The notes below the pieces were generated by a model. The model worked only from the letters and a program-made list of their open reading frames with translations, was not told the origin of the DNA and ran no database searches. From positions 3,301,001 to 3,365,000 of the forward strand of contig NZ_CP058986.1 of NCBI RefSeq assembly GCF_019278525.1: a stretch of DNA of 64,000 bases, written 5' to 3'. The DNA is from Polaribacter sp. HaHaR_3_91. GTDB taxonomy: Bacteria > Bacteroidota > Bacteroidia > Flavobacteriales > Flavobacteriaceae. Below are positions 56,206-64,000 of the stretch, one piece after another (the stretch's first letter is position 1; every line of letters begins with the position of its first letter). A program made the position numbers and the translations under genes.

Positions 56206-57555
56206 ATGAAGCATATTGTAATAATCGGTAACGGAATTTCTGGAGTTACCACTGCGAGACATATCAGAAAAAATTCTGATCATAAAATAACAATCGTTTC
56301 TGCAGAAACTAAATATTTCTTTTCTAGAACTGCCCTTATGTATGTCTACATGGGACACATGAAGTTTGAACATACACAACCTTACGAGAATTGGTTTTGG
56401 AAAAAAAACCGCATAGAACTACGAGAAGGATTTGTTAGTAATGTAAATACAGACAAAAAAGAATTAGAGTTTAAAGATGCATCTACTCTTTCTTACGATC
56501 AATTAATTATAGCAACAGGATCTAAACCCAATAAATTTGGCTGGCCAGGGCAAGATTTAGATGGAGTTATGGGTATGTATCATAAACAAGATTTAGAAAA
56601 ATTAGAAAAGTTTGCACCAGACAACAAGGCTTGTAAACGCGCAGTAATTGTTGGTGGTGGGTTAATCGGTATTGAATTAGCAGAAATGTTAAGAAGCAGA
56701 AAAATACCTGTTACTTTTTTAGTGCGTGAAGATAGTTTCTGGAACGGGGTTTTACCTACACAAGAGTCGGAAATGATTAACAATCATATAAAAGAACATC
56801 ATATAGATTTACGTTTAAGCACCAATTTAAAAGAGATTAAATCTGATGAAAACGGACGTGTAAAATCGATTATTATTGAAGAAACTGGAGAAGAAATTCC
56901 TTGTAATGTGGTTGGATTAACTGCTGGTGTAACTCCAAATATAGATTTCTTAAAAGAATCTGGTATCGCCTTAGGTCGTGGTGTAAAAGTAAATCGATTT
57001 TTAGAAACAAATATAAAAGATGTTTTTGCAATTGGAGATTGTGCAGAACAACACGAAGCTATTGGGCAACGTAGAAATATTGAAGCTGTTTGGTACACTG
57101 GTAGAATGATGGGCGAAACTTTAGCGCAAACAATTTGTGGCAATAAAACAGCTTACAAACCTGGACATTGGTTTAACTCTGCAAAGTTTTTAGATATAGA
57201 ATATCAAACCTATGGTTGGGTCTTTAGCGAAAAAGGTAAGCAAGAAAATGAAACCTATTTTCAATGGCAACATCCAACAGAGCATAAATGTATTACGATT
57301 TCTTTTGATAAAAATACACATCTATTTTTAGGGATAAATACCTTCGGAATTAGAATGCGCCATGAAATTTTTGACAAATGGTTAACCGAAAACCAATCTA
57401 TTGAACATGTTTTAGAGTATTTAGCCGACGCTAATTTCGATCCTGAATTCTTTAAATTACATGAAGCTGAAATTTTAGCAAAATTCAATACAGAAAACAA
57501 CACCAATATTCAATCCAAAAAGAAAAGTTGGAAACGTATTTTTTCTCTTAATTAA
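56206..57555 (+). CDS. NAD(P)/FAD-dependent oxidoreductase
   Basis: A 449-residue flavoprotein of the pyridine nucleotide-disulphide oxidoreductase class. FAD-binding VIIGNGISGVTTARHI (residues 4-19), LIIATGSKPNKFGWPGQ, a second dinucleotide fold VIVGGGLIGIELAEML, and DVFAIGDCAEQHEAIGQ. There is no redox-active CxxxxC pair in the N-terminal part, so it is closer to nitrite reductase/rubredoxin reductase-type electron transferases. The C-terminal ~110 residues (TYGWVFSEKGKQENETYFQW) are an extra domain. It is 52 nt upstream of a membrane ferredoxin, its likely electron partner. Confidence 0.87.
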   Translation: MKHIVIIGNGISGVTTARHIRKNSDHKITIVSAETKYFFSRTALMYVYMGHMKFEHTQPYENWFWKKNRIELREGFVSNVNTDKKELEFKDASTLSYDQLIIATGSKPNKFGWPGQDLDGVMGMYHKQDLEKLEKFAPDNKACKRAVIVGGGLIGIELAEMLRSRKIPVTFLVREDSFWNGVLPTQESEMINNHIKEHHIDLRLSTNLKEIKSDENGRVKSIIIEETGEEIPCNVVGLTAGVTPNIDFLKESGIALGRGVKVNRFLETNIKDVFAIGDCAEQHEAIGQRRNIEAVWYTGRMMGETLAQTICGNKTAYKPGHWFNSAKFLDIEYQTYGWVFSEKGKQENETYFQWQHPTEHKCITISFDKNTHLFLGINTFGIRMRHEIFDKWLTENQSIEHVLEYLADANFDPEFFKLHEAEILAKFNTENNTNIQSKKKSWKRIFSLN

Positions 57556-57607
57556 AGAAATACGTTTAAAGAAATCCAATTTTAACTCATAACACCCCAT
57601 AATTATT

Positions 57608-59230
57608 TTGAAACTCATAAAACAATCAGGTTTAATCATCTTCTTAGCAGGATTAACCTTCTTTATAGCTACCGTTTTCACAGGTTCGTTTAACTTAAAA
57701 CAAGCGGAATTAGATACTTTTATAAAAGAAAAAGGCTATAAAAGTGAAATTATAAAAGAAGAATTATCAAAGGCAATTGTAACAGAAGAAAACTTAAATA
57801 TTTTTCAATTCTCTAGCCGTGTAATCAATGCTTACGAAACCTCTAATAATCATTACGATGCATTAATTGCTAAATATGATTCAGAGAAAAATTGGGACGC
57901 AAAAGGAAAACAATTTCAATATAAGATCTCAGGAAAACCACATAGTATCAGTTTTGAACTTGCAAAAAAATCTGGTAAAGGTTTTGCTGCAGACAATACA
58001 GGTTTGGCTTGGTTTTTAACCTTTGGTTTAGGTATTATTGGGGCACTTATGTTTATTGTGCCTGATGTAATTTTACTTGGTAAACCTGGAATTAAAAACG
58101 ATGGTATTTTCCTAAGCGCAGTTACCAACCGTGGTTGGATTGGTTGGTTTACTTTTATATTCTTGGTTACTTTTTATATTTTACTTTACTTTTATCCAGA
58201 TTTCATTGTAAACTGGGTGTATTTGGTAGATCCAATAAGTAAATCTCTTAGCGGAAATCCTGCCGGTCAATGGTTCTTATATGGTTTTTTATACTGTACA
58301 GTAATGACAGTTATGGCAGTGAGAATGTATATAAAATACCGTCATAATAAATACCAAATATTAAGAACTACTTCTGTTTTATTCTTTCAAATTGTATTTG
58401 CTTTTTTAATTCCAGAAATTTTAGTTCGTTTTCAAATGCCTTGGTATGATTTTAAAAATGCTTTTCCTTTAGATTACGACTTTTTCTTTAGATGGAATTT
58501 AGAAGAACTGCTTGCTAGTGGTGCTTTCGGCTTATTTATTTTAGTTTGGGGAGTTGTTTTAACTATTGTAGTTGTACCTGTAATGGTTTATTTCTTCGGA
58601 AAAAGATGGTATTGTTCTTGGGTTTGTGGTTGTGGTGGTTTGGCAGAAACATTAGGAGATCCTTACAGACAAAACTCTAGTAAAACCCTACTTTCTTGGA
58701 GAGTAGAACGTATTGTGATTCATACTGTATTAATTTTTGTTTTGGTAATGACTGGGTTTGCTTTGTACACTTTCTTTACCCAAGAAAGTCAAGTTTTAGG
58801 TATTAAGACACAAACGATTCAAGATATTTATGGTTTTTTAATAGGTGCTATTTTTGCGGGAGTGATTGGTACTGGTTTCTACCCAATTTTTGGGAATAGA
58901 GTTTGGTGTCGTTTTGGTTGTCCGTTGGCTGCATATTTAGGTTTTGTACAGCGTTTTAAATCTAGGTTTAGAATTACCACAAATGGTGGACAATGTATTT
59001 CTTGTGGAAACTGTTCTACATATTGTGAGCAAGGAATTGACGTAAGAGCTTATGCACAAAAAGGAGAAAACATTATACGTTCTAGTTGTGTTGGTTGTGG
59101 TATCTGTTCTGCTGTTTGCCCAAGAGGAGTTTTAAAATTAGAAAACGGACCAGAAGAGGGTAGAATTAATCCTACAGAAATCTTATTAGGAAACGATGTT
59201 GACTTAATGGATTTGATGAATAAGAAGTAA
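57608..59230 (+). CDS. Polyferredoxin-type membrane protein (NapH/NosR/CcoG-like), TTG start
   Basis: A 540-residue protein with an N-terminal helix (residues 8-25), a soluble extracytoplasmic stretch to about residue 130, then several helices, and C-terminal iron-sulfur sites. Cysteine motifs are CSWVCGCGG and WCRFGCPLAAY (the NapH/NosR CxxxCP-like pair) and two ferredoxin clusters: CISCGNCSTYC and CVGCGICSAVCP. It carries electrons across or along the membrane. The start at 57608 is TTG; the next ATG is in the membrane region at about residue 145, so TTG is well supported. Part of its 3' end is duplicated and decayed downstream (59454-59726). Confidence 0.87.
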   Translation: MKLIKQSGLIIFLAGLTFFIATVFTGSFNLKQAELDTFIKEKGYKSEIIKEELSKAIVTEENLNIFQFSSRVINAYETSNNHYDALIAKYDSEKNWDAKGKQFQYKISGKPHSISFELAKKSGKGFAADNTGLAWFLTFGLGIIGALMFIVPDVILLGKPGIKNDGIFLSAVTNRGWIGWFTFIFLVTFYILLYFYPDFIVNWVYLVDPISKSLSGNPAGQWFLYGFLYCTVMTVMAVRMYIKYRHNKYQILRTTSVLFFQIVFAFLIPEILVRFQMPWYDFKNAFPLDYDFFFRWNLEELLASGAFGLFILVWGVVLTIVVVPVMVYFFGKRWYCSWVCGCGGLAETLGDPYRQNSSKTLLSWRVERIVIHTVLIFVLVMTGFALYTFFTQESQVLGIKTQTIQDIYGFLIGAIFAGVIGTGFYPIFGNRVWCRFGCPLAAYLGFVQRFKSRFRITTNGGQCISCGNCSTYCEQGIDVRAYAQKGENIIRSSCVGCGICSAVCPRGVLKLENGPEEGRINPTEILLGNDVDLMDLMNKK

Positions 59231-59334
59231 GAATAAACTTTACGACTTATTTTAAAGCTATTCAAAAATATCCTGAAAAGCATTTCTTTAAGTTCGTAAG
59301 AAAACGAAACATATATTACTGAATGTAAAAAGAT

Positions 59335-59362
59335 AAAGCCACAAAATAATTTTTGTGGCTTT
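59335..59362. terminator. Terminator hairpin, duplicate unit A
   Basis: AAAGCCACAAA / TTTGTGGCTTT stem after the polyferredoxin gene. The same stem recurs at 59829-59855 in the second unit. Confidence 0.75.
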
Positions 59363-59399
59363 ATAAATTAAACTAAACTAACACTCAATTTTATTATAG

Positions 59400-59453
59400 A
59401 TTTAGTAATAAAAATCGATCTATTACATGAACCATACCATTGGTAATTATCAT
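59400..59453 (-). pseudogene. Decayed copy of the fasciclin gene 3' end
   Basis: Minus-strand sequence equivalent to the last ~17 codons of the gene at 59887-60888, with substitutions and truncated where unit B begins. Not expressed as protein. Confidence 0.7.
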
Positions 59454-59702
59454 AAATAGAGGACAATGTATTTCTTATAGAAACTTGTTCTACGAATTAT
59501 GAGCTAGAAATTGATATTAGAGCTTATGCACAACAAAAAGGAGGAAACATCATACGTTCTAGTTGTGTTGGTTGTGGTATCTGTTCTGCAGTTTGTCTAA
59601 AAGAAGTTTTAAATTAGAAAAACAAACCAGAAGAAGGTAGCAGCATTAATGCTTCATAAATTTTATTAGTAAACGATGTTGACTTAATCGTTTTAATGAA
59701 TA
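59454..59702 (+). pseudogene. Decayed copy of the polyferredoxin gene 3' end
   Basis: Corresponds to about 58981-59226. Both ferredoxin motifs are recognisable (SCVGCGICSAVC still encoded near 59560-59595), but the first has lost a cysteine codon (TCTTGTGGA became TCTTATAGA) and the frame is broken by stop codons (AAATTAG near 59613, TCATAA near 59655). It is a non-functional remnant of a tandem duplication. Confidence 0.85.
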
Positions 59703-59726
59703 AGAAGTAGAAGTAGAAGTAGAAGT
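59703..59726. repeat. Hexanucleotide repeat (AGAAGT)4
   Basis: Four exact AGAAGT units; the equivalent place in unit A (59223-59228) has one. An expansion in non-coding DNA. Confidence 0.8.
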
Positions 59727-59828
59727 AAACTTTACAACTTATTTTTATGCTATTTAAAAAGCATTTCTTTATGTAGTAAAAACTAAACATATATTCCTGA
59801 ATATAAAAATCAATTTTTTGTAAAAAAT

Positions 59829-59855
59829 AAAGCCACAAAATAAATTTGTGGCTTT
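59829..59855 (-). terminator. Terminator hairpin of the fasciclin gene, duplicate unit B
   Basis: An 11-bp perfect stem (AAAGCCACAAA / TTTGTGGCTTT) with a 5-nt loop, 32 nt beyond the fasciclin stop. Confidence 0.75.
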
Positions 59856-59886
59856 AAAAATCAAACTAAACTAACACTCTATTTTA

Positions 59887-60888
59887 TTATAGATTTGGTA
59901 ATAATACTCTATCTATTACGTGAACGATACCATTTGTTGTTTGTACATCTGGTATTACCATATTTGCAACTTCACCACCATTTCCTAAACCAGTAACCGT
60001 AAGTGTACCATTAGTAAAAGCACCTAAAGTTAAATCATCTCCCCCTAATGGAGATAATGCTCCTTCACTTAACTCTGAAGTAAATTTACCATCGTTTGCT
60101 ATTACATGATTTAAAAGTACAGATGTTACTACCTCTACTGGTAATTGACGAATATCTTCTGGTTTTGTAAAAGTTAATCCTAATGCAGCACCTAAATCAA
60201 TAAATGCCTGGTCTGTAGGTGCAAATACTGTAAATGAAGGGCTACCTTCCGAAGCAGAAAGTGCTCCTGCTAAATCTGCATAAAGTACAGCTTCCACTAA
60301 ATAAGTTAATTCTGGTGATGTAAAAACCTGAGCCGTTTGAAGCGCTATTGCTGTTTGTACAATATCAGCTCCAGAAGCAATCATAACTTTATCAATTACG
60401 TGCACAGTACCATTACTTGCCATAACATCGGTTGCCAATATTTTAGAACCATTAATATATGTATCCCCATCACGAGTTATAAAACGTCTGTCAATTCCAA
60501 GAGCAGATGTTGAAGAAACATCAGCAGAAATTGCTGAATTAAGTAAATTTCCATTAGAAACATGATATAATAATGTATTCGTCAAAAATGATTTTTGAAG
60601 TGCTCCCAAAGTATTTTCATTTAATCCCAATCTTGCAAAAGCATCATTAGTTGGTGCAAAAACGGTATAATCTCCAGAAGCATCTCCTGGATTAGGGTTA
60701 CTTAAAACAACAGCAACACCTCCAGCTACCGCTGCAGCTTCTAACGTACTAAAATCTTGATTTGTAACAGCAATATTAGCTACAGAAGGTAATTCTTCTT
60801 CGTAATTAGATGTTGTTTCACATGAACTTAATGTACTAATAGCCATCGCTGACATTAATATATATTTTGATATAGATAAATTTTTCAT
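59887..60888 (-). CDS. Fasciclin (FAS1) domain lipoprotein, two domains
   Basis: A 333-residue lipoprotein with a lipobox LSSC near residue 23. Two FAS1 domains: residues about 38-170 (DFSTLEAAAVAGG ... YTVFAPTNDAFARL ... VHVIDKVMI) and about 175-333 (LTYLVEAVLYADL ... FTVFAPTDQAFIDL ... VHVIDRVLL). The FAPTNDAF/FAPTDQAF box and closing VIDKV strand are diagnostic. FAS1 proteins mediate adhesion at the surface. The gene is 26 nt downstream of a beta-barrel protein gene and probably shares its transcript. Its 3' end lies inside a tandem duplication. Confidence 0.92.
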   Translation of the reverse strand: MKNLSISKYILMSAMAISTLSSCETTSNYEEELPSVANIAVTNQDFSTLEAAAVAGGVAVVLSNPNPGDASGDYTVFAPTNDAFARLGLNENTLGALQKSFLTNTLLYHVSNGNLLNSAISADVSSTSALGIDRRFITRDGDTYINGSKILATDVMASNGTVHVIDKVMIASGADIVQTAIALQTAQVFTSPELTYLVEAVLYADLAGALSASEGSPSFTVFAPTDQAFIDLGAALGLTFTKPEDIRQLPVEVVTSVLLNHVIANDGKFTSELSEGALSPLGGDDLTLGAFTNGTLTVTGLGNGGEVANMVIPDVQTTNGIVHVIDRVLLPNL

Positions 60889-60914
60889 AATTGTATATAT
60901 TTTTTATTGATTGA

Positions 60915-61808
60915 TTAAAATGAGTAAACAACACCACCGTAAACCCCTGTAGATTTACCAACGTTTCTACCACTAACATAACTACTAACTCCTGCTGTTA
61001 TACCTACAGATGCATCTAATGGCACAAAACCATTAACACCTATTCTTGTATAGTTTACACGTGTTGCAGGAAAAAAGCCTTCAAAACCTTCGCCTAAAAT
61101 ATCTACACCATCTTTATCTGATAATTGGTTAGCAACAAATGCATCTACGTAAAATTTAGAGGATGCATACCCTAACTTTAATTCTGTGATAAAAGCATTT
61201 GGAACATCGTTACCTCTTAAACTGTAACCAGCCTGACCTGTTGCAAACATTCCTGAATCGTTTTTAAAAGTAGCAATACCAAAAGCACTAAACTTAGTCG
61301 ACTCATTTCCAATAGCAATAATAGATTGCAAACCTTCATCTGCTCTGTAACTACCTAAAGGTGTTTCTAAACCAGCAGCTCCAATTAAGGATAAAGAGTT
61401 TTTATCAAAATCAAAAGTGTGAATTTTATACTTCGCATAAATTTTTAAATCTTGAAATCCTTTTCTTTCATTTTGAAAGCCATTATTTGCTAATACTTCA
61501 CTACTTGCATTTCCTTCAGATTTAATATAAGGTACATTTAATACAATATTAAAATTATCGGTTACACCAATTTCTCCGTATAAAGAAATACTTGTTGTAG
61601 TTACATCATTAAATACAGGTACTCCGTCTACTTCATTAGGTACTAAAAATACCTTACTATAAGATTCTTGAGAATAAGATAAGACCAAAGCGCCTTCTCC
61701 TGTTTTTTTCATAAATCCACTTACTGGGCTCTGAGCCATACAAATAGTGGTAAACATCATGCATAATCCTGCAAGAGTTCCAATGTTATTCATTTTTTTA
61801 ATTGTCAT
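60915..61808 (-). CDS. Outer-membrane beta-barrel protein of unknown function
   Basis: A 297-residue exported protein with a signal peptide (about residues 1-25, ending ICMAQ). The remainder alternates short amphipathic strands with aromatic ends (ISLYGEIGVTDNFNIVLNVPYI, YSLRGNDVPNAFITELKLGYAS) and finishes GVYGGVVYSF with a terminal phenylalanine, the hallmark of outer-membrane barrels. It resembles transporter-like or OmpW-type barrels, but I cannot name a family. Either Met at 61808 or the next at 61793 may be the start. It is followed after 26 nt by the fasciclin lipoprotein, suggesting a joint surface structure. Confidence 0.78.
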   Translation of the reverse strand: MTIKKMNNIGTLAGLCMMFTTICMAQSPVSGFMKKTGEGALVLSYSQESYSKVFLVPNEVDGVPVFNDVTTTSISLYGEIGVTDNFNIVLNVPYIKSEGNASSEVLANNGFQNERKGFQDLKIYAKYKIHTFDFDKNSLSLIGAAGLETPLGSYRADEGLQSIIAIGNESTKFSAFGIATFKNDSGMFATGQAGYSLRGNDVPNAFITELKLGYASSKFYVDAFVANQLSDKDGVDILGEGFEGFFPATRVNYTRIGVNGFVPLDASVGITAGVSSYVSGRNVGKSTGVYGGVVYSF

Positions 61809-62039
61809 AATTGTTTTGTTTTAAATGTTAGTGACACCATACTTACGTAAAAAAACAAGTAGCGGTTTTAAAATTTTAAAAAAAACCTTAAACAAAATAA
61901 TTTCGTATGTATTAAACACAAGAAATAACCGACTAAACAAGAAATTGACATGTTTAGGTATTTTATTAATTAACCTATAAATAGTAACTAACTAATTTCA
62001 ATTCACTAAAAAACAAGAAACTATAAACAAAAAAACAAT

Positions 62040-62507
62040 ATGATTCTTAAATATGCATTATGTCTCTTTTTTATTTCAACCTATGCTCAAAATGAAAAAG
62101 AATTTGTTCAAATTTTTAATACTCAAGGAAATTTACAATCTAAAGGATGGATTCAAAATAATGAAAAGGTAGATTTCTGGACTTTTTATCATTCAAATGG
62201 TAACATTTCAAAAAAAGGTCATTTTAATCACGATAAAAAAAATGGATATTGGTACTTTTACACCGAAAATAATATATTATTAAAAGAAGGCACTTATACG
62301 AATGATTCTGCTAATAATTGGTGGACCTTCTACAGTAATAAAGAGAAGAAAAAAATTCAGTTTAAAAATGGTGTTAAAGATGGTTATGCATTGATTTATA
62401 AAAATAATCGTCTAAAAAAAGCAGAACATTATAGTGCTAACGAAAAAACGGGAGAGTGGACATCTTATTTTATATTTAAGAAAGATAATCCAAATGTAAA
62501 TTTTTAA
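62040..62507 (+). CDS. Exported MORN-like repeat protein
   Basis: A 155-residue protein with a short signal peptide (MILKYALCLFFISTYAQ). Four to five repeats of about 23 residues follow, each with W-x-F/Y-Y and a G (NEKVDFWTFYHSNGNISKKG, KKNGYWYFYTENNILLKEG, SANNWWTFYSNKEKKK), typical of the MORN/YwqK-type repeats common in Bacteroidetes. Function unknown; it may be periplasmic or surface exposed. The stop overlaps the next gene's start by 1 nt (TAATG), so translation is coupled to the glycosyltransferase. Confidence 0.82.
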   Translation: MILKYALCLFFISTYAQNEKEFVQIFNTQGNLQSKGWIQNNEKVDFWTFYHSNGNISKKGHFNHDKKNGYWYFYTENNILLKEGTYTNDSANNWWTFYSNKEKKKIQFKNGVKDGYALIYKNNRLKKAEHYSANEKTGEWTSYFIFKKDNPNVNF

Positions 62508-63199
62508 TGGATCAACTAATAAAAGTAATTATACCTGCTTATAACGAGCAAGATTCTATAGCAAATGTTATTAACGACATTCCTAAAATAGTAAATGAAG
62601 TTATTGTAATTAGCAACAACTCTACAGACAATACAGAAGTTAATGCAAAAAATGCAGGTGCAACTGTTTTAACAGAAACTAGAAAAGGATATGGTTTTGC
62701 TTGTTTAAAAGGAATGGAATACATTAGTAAGCAAGAAACAAAACCAACTATTATTGTATTTCTAGATGGAGATTATTCTGATTACCCAGAACAGTTAACA
62801 GAATTAATTCACCCAATATTACATGATAATATCGATTTTGTAATTGGTTCTCGTGTAAAAGATACGAGAGAAAGTGGTTCTATGACGCCGCAACAAGTCT
62901 TTGGGAATTGGCTAGCTACCTTTTTAATGAAGTTATTTTTTGGCGCAAAATATACAGACCTAGGTCCTTTTAGAGCTATAAAATACGATAAACTACTAGC
63001 CCTAAACATGGTAGATAAGACTTATGGTTGGACGGTAGAAATGCAATTAAAAGCATTAAAACAAAAATTAAGTTACGTAGAAATTCCTGTAAAATATAGA
63101 AACAGAATAGGCGTTTCTAAGGTATCAGGTACTGTAAAAGGAAGTATCTTTGCAGGAATTAAAATATTAGGTTGGATTTTTAAATACAGTTTTAAATAG
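62507..63199 (+). CDS. Family 2 glycosyltransferase (DPM1/GtrB-like)
   Basis: A 230-residue GT-A glycosyltransferase resembling dolichyl/polyprenyl-phosphate sugar synthases. Key motifs are IPAYNEQDSIANVI (residues 9-22), SNNSTDNTE, the DxD-type FLDGDYSD, and SRVKDTRESGSM with GPFRAIKYDKL and TYGWTVEMQLKA, which match the flavobacterial GT2 group. No obvious C-terminal transmembrane pair, though the end is hydrophobic (IFAGIKILGWIFKY). It lies in an operon with the upstream MORN-like gene and the downstream glycosyltransferase, overlapping the latter start by 1 nt. Confidence 0.88.
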   Translation: MDQLIKVIIPAYNEQDSIANVINDIPKIVNEVIVISNNSTDNTEVNAKNAGATVLTETRKGYGFACLKGMEYISKQETKPTIIVFLDGDYSDYPEQLTELIHPILHDNIDFVIGSRVKDTRESGSMTPQQVFGNWLATFLMKLFFGAKYTDLGPFRAIKYDKLLALNMVDKTYGWTVEMQLKALKQKLSYVEIPVKYRNRIGVSKVSGTVKGSIFAGIKILGWIFKYSFK

Positions 63200-64000
63200 T
63201 GGTTATAGAATACATTATCATAATTATTTACTCGTTATCGTTATTGCTCATTTTTATGTATGCATTAGCGCAATTAAATTTACTTTTAAACTATTTAAAA
63301 GCAAGAAAGAAAGTAGATAACTCAGAAAAATTTAATTTCTCAAATACAAATGAGATTCCGTTTATTACCATACAATTACCCGTTTATAATGAGTTGTATG
63401 TAATGGAGCGCTTGTTAAAAAACATTGCGTTATTAGAATACCCAAGAGAAAAGTTAGAAATTCAGGTTTTAGATGATTCTACCGACGAATCTGTAGAAAT
63501 AACTGCGAAACTTATCAAAGAAATTCAAGCGCTTGGTATAGACATTCAGCATACTAGAAGAAGCAATAGACAAGGCTTTAAAGCAGGTGCGTTAAAAGAA
63601 GGTTTAAAAACAGCCAAAGGAGAATTCATCGCTATTTTTGATGCAGATTTTTTACCAGAACCAGATTGGTTATACAAAACTGTTCCTTATTTTAAAGACC
63701 CAGAAATTGGTGTTATTCAAACACGCTGGGGGCATATTAACAGAGATTATTCTACGCTTACTAAAATTCAGGCTTTTGCTTTAGACGCACACTTTACTTT
63801 AGAACAAGTAGGTAGAAATAGTCAAGGACATTTTATCAACTTTAATGGTACTGCTGGTCTTTGGAGAAAAGAATGTATTTATGATGCTGGTAACTGGGAA
63901 GGAGACACGCTTACTGAAGATTTAGATTTAAGCTATAGAGCACAATTAAAAAATTGGAAATTTAAATACCTAGAAAACGTAGTTACACCGGCAGAATTAC
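63199..64000 (+). CDS. Family 2 membrane glycosyltransferase (cellulose/PNAG synthase-like), 3' end outside window
   Basis: Begins with GTG at 63199-63201, which overlaps the TAG stop of the previous gene by one base, giving VVIEYIIIIYSLSLLLIFMY: an N-terminal membrane helix. It runs 267 codons to the window edge with no stop. Motifs: ITIQLPVYNELYVMERL, QVLDDSTDES, RRSNRQGFKAGALKEG, the DxD in IFDADFLPEPDWL, and the TED box in GDTLTEDLDLSYRAQLKNW. The expected QxxRW motif and further helices would follow downstream. It is a CESA-like processive or semi-processive glycosyltransferase; the sugar is unknown. Confidence 0.85.
   Translation, partial: MVIEYIIIIIYSLSLLLIFMYALAQLNLLLNYLKARKKVDNSEKFNFSNTNEIPFITIQLPVYNELYVMERLLKNIALLEYPREKLEIQVLDDSTDESVEITAKLIKEIQALGIDIQHTRRSNRQGFKAGALKEGLKTAKGEFIAIFDADFLPEPDWLYKTVPYFKDPEIGVIQTRWGHINRDYSTLTKIQAFALDAHFTLEQVGRNSQGHFINFNGTAGLWRKECIYDAGNWEGDTLTEDLDLSYRAQLKNWKFKYLENVVTPAEL

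Larger units (their letters stand above)
58975..59453. repeat. Tandem duplication unit A (3' end of polyferredoxin gene plus decayed fasciclin end)
   Basis: Runs from within the ferredoxin coding region, through the intact gene end and terminator, into 59400-59453, which matches the 3' end of the fasciclin gene (CTATTACATGAACCATACCAT versus CTATTACGTGAACGATACCAT) but is not translatable. The partner unit is 59454-59945. Confidence 0.8.
59454..59945. repeat. Tandem duplication unit B (decayed ferredoxin end plus functional fasciclin end)
   Basis: Second copy of the unit at 58975-59453. Offset grows from 473 to 493 nt through small insertions, including the hexamer expansion at 59703-59726. 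This unit contains the living 3' end of the fasciclin gene. Confidence 0.8.

Noticed and set aside
59050..59838. Two similar minus-strand open frames near 59050-59283 and 59614-59838
   Set aside because: They are similar only because they are antisense to the two duplicated ferredoxin 3' ends.
1..64000. tRNA, rRNA, CRISPR array, insertion sequence, toxin-antitoxin or defence island
   Set aside because: Looked for on both strands; no GC-rich structured RNA genes, no spaced repeats of CRISPR type, and no transposase, integrase or known defence proteins.

Overview
The window is a contiguous piece of a low-GC (roughly one third G+C) Bacteroidetes chromosome, most likely a marine member of the Flavobacteriaceae close to Polaribacter or Tenacibaculum. 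The evidence is a type IX secretion C-terminal sorting domain, TAnnTTTG-type -7 promoter elements, almost no Shine-Dalgarno sequences, lipoproteins with short lipoboxes, a DPP11-type S46 peptidase, and flavobacterial intergenic repeat families. No rRNA, tRNA, CRISPR array, insertion sequence or prophage is visible. Nearly everything is chromosomal housekeeping or common accessory content.

Layout. 1-9.4 kb: the 3' part of lysS, glutaminase, a type I pullulanase, a DUF1826-like protein with a SBF-like symporter, then rsmG divergent from an acyl desaturase and a class I aminotransferase. 9.4-10.2 kb: a gene-free stretch with repeats. 10.2-12.9 kb: a large secreted T9SS cargo protein. 13.0-28.5 kb, all on the minus strand: a complete-looking dcw cluster read mraZ-rsmH-ftsL-ftsI-murE-mraY-murD-ftsW-murG-murC-ftsQ-ftsA-ftsZ, with tight or overlapping junctions and an MraZ-box-like triple repeat in front of mraZ. 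28.7-30.8 kb: an alpha/beta hydrolase, the ribosome-assembly GTPase engB and an RluA-type pseudouridine synthase. 31-38.4 kb: penicillin acylase-family hydrolase, DegT aminotransferase, galE, a TIGR01212 radical SAM protein, a YiiX-like lipoprotein and a 64-residue conserved-looking small protein. 38.5-43.2 kb: M16 protease lipoprotein, a PH-like membrane protein next to a cassette-like repeat, and fabD. 43.6-46.6 kb: DUF547, rhodanese, TIGR04282-type glycosyltransferase and purine nucleoside phosphorylase, a set that resembles part of arsenosugar-associated loci. 46.7-55.8 kb: GH30, sterol desaturase-family hydroxylase, DPP11-like peptidase, metallophosphatase, an internally duplicated lipoprotein, UspA and a GH113-like lipoprotein. 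56.2-64 kb: an FAD oxidoreductase with a membrane ferredoxin, a fasciclin lipoprotein with a beta-barrel protein, and an envelope operon of a MORN-like protein and two family 2 glycosyltransferases, the last running off the window.

How it fits together. The dcw operon supplies peptidoglycan precursors and the divisome and appears controlled from one promoter under MraZ feedback. The peptidases, glycoside hydrolases and T9SS cargo fit a polymer-degrading heterotroph.

The most rewarding observations are: (1) an AAAGTGG-type MraZ operator with exact 10-bp periodicity; (2) a murE that seems to start at CTG; (3) a decayed tandem duplication of about 480 bp spanning the convergent 3' ends of the ferredoxin and fasciclin genes; (4) a short direct repeat, copying the start of the sterol desaturase gene, that flanks the GH30 gene; (5) two copies of a dispersed element with conserved blocks around a compensatorily changed hairpin. 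I found no clear new defence or mobile system.
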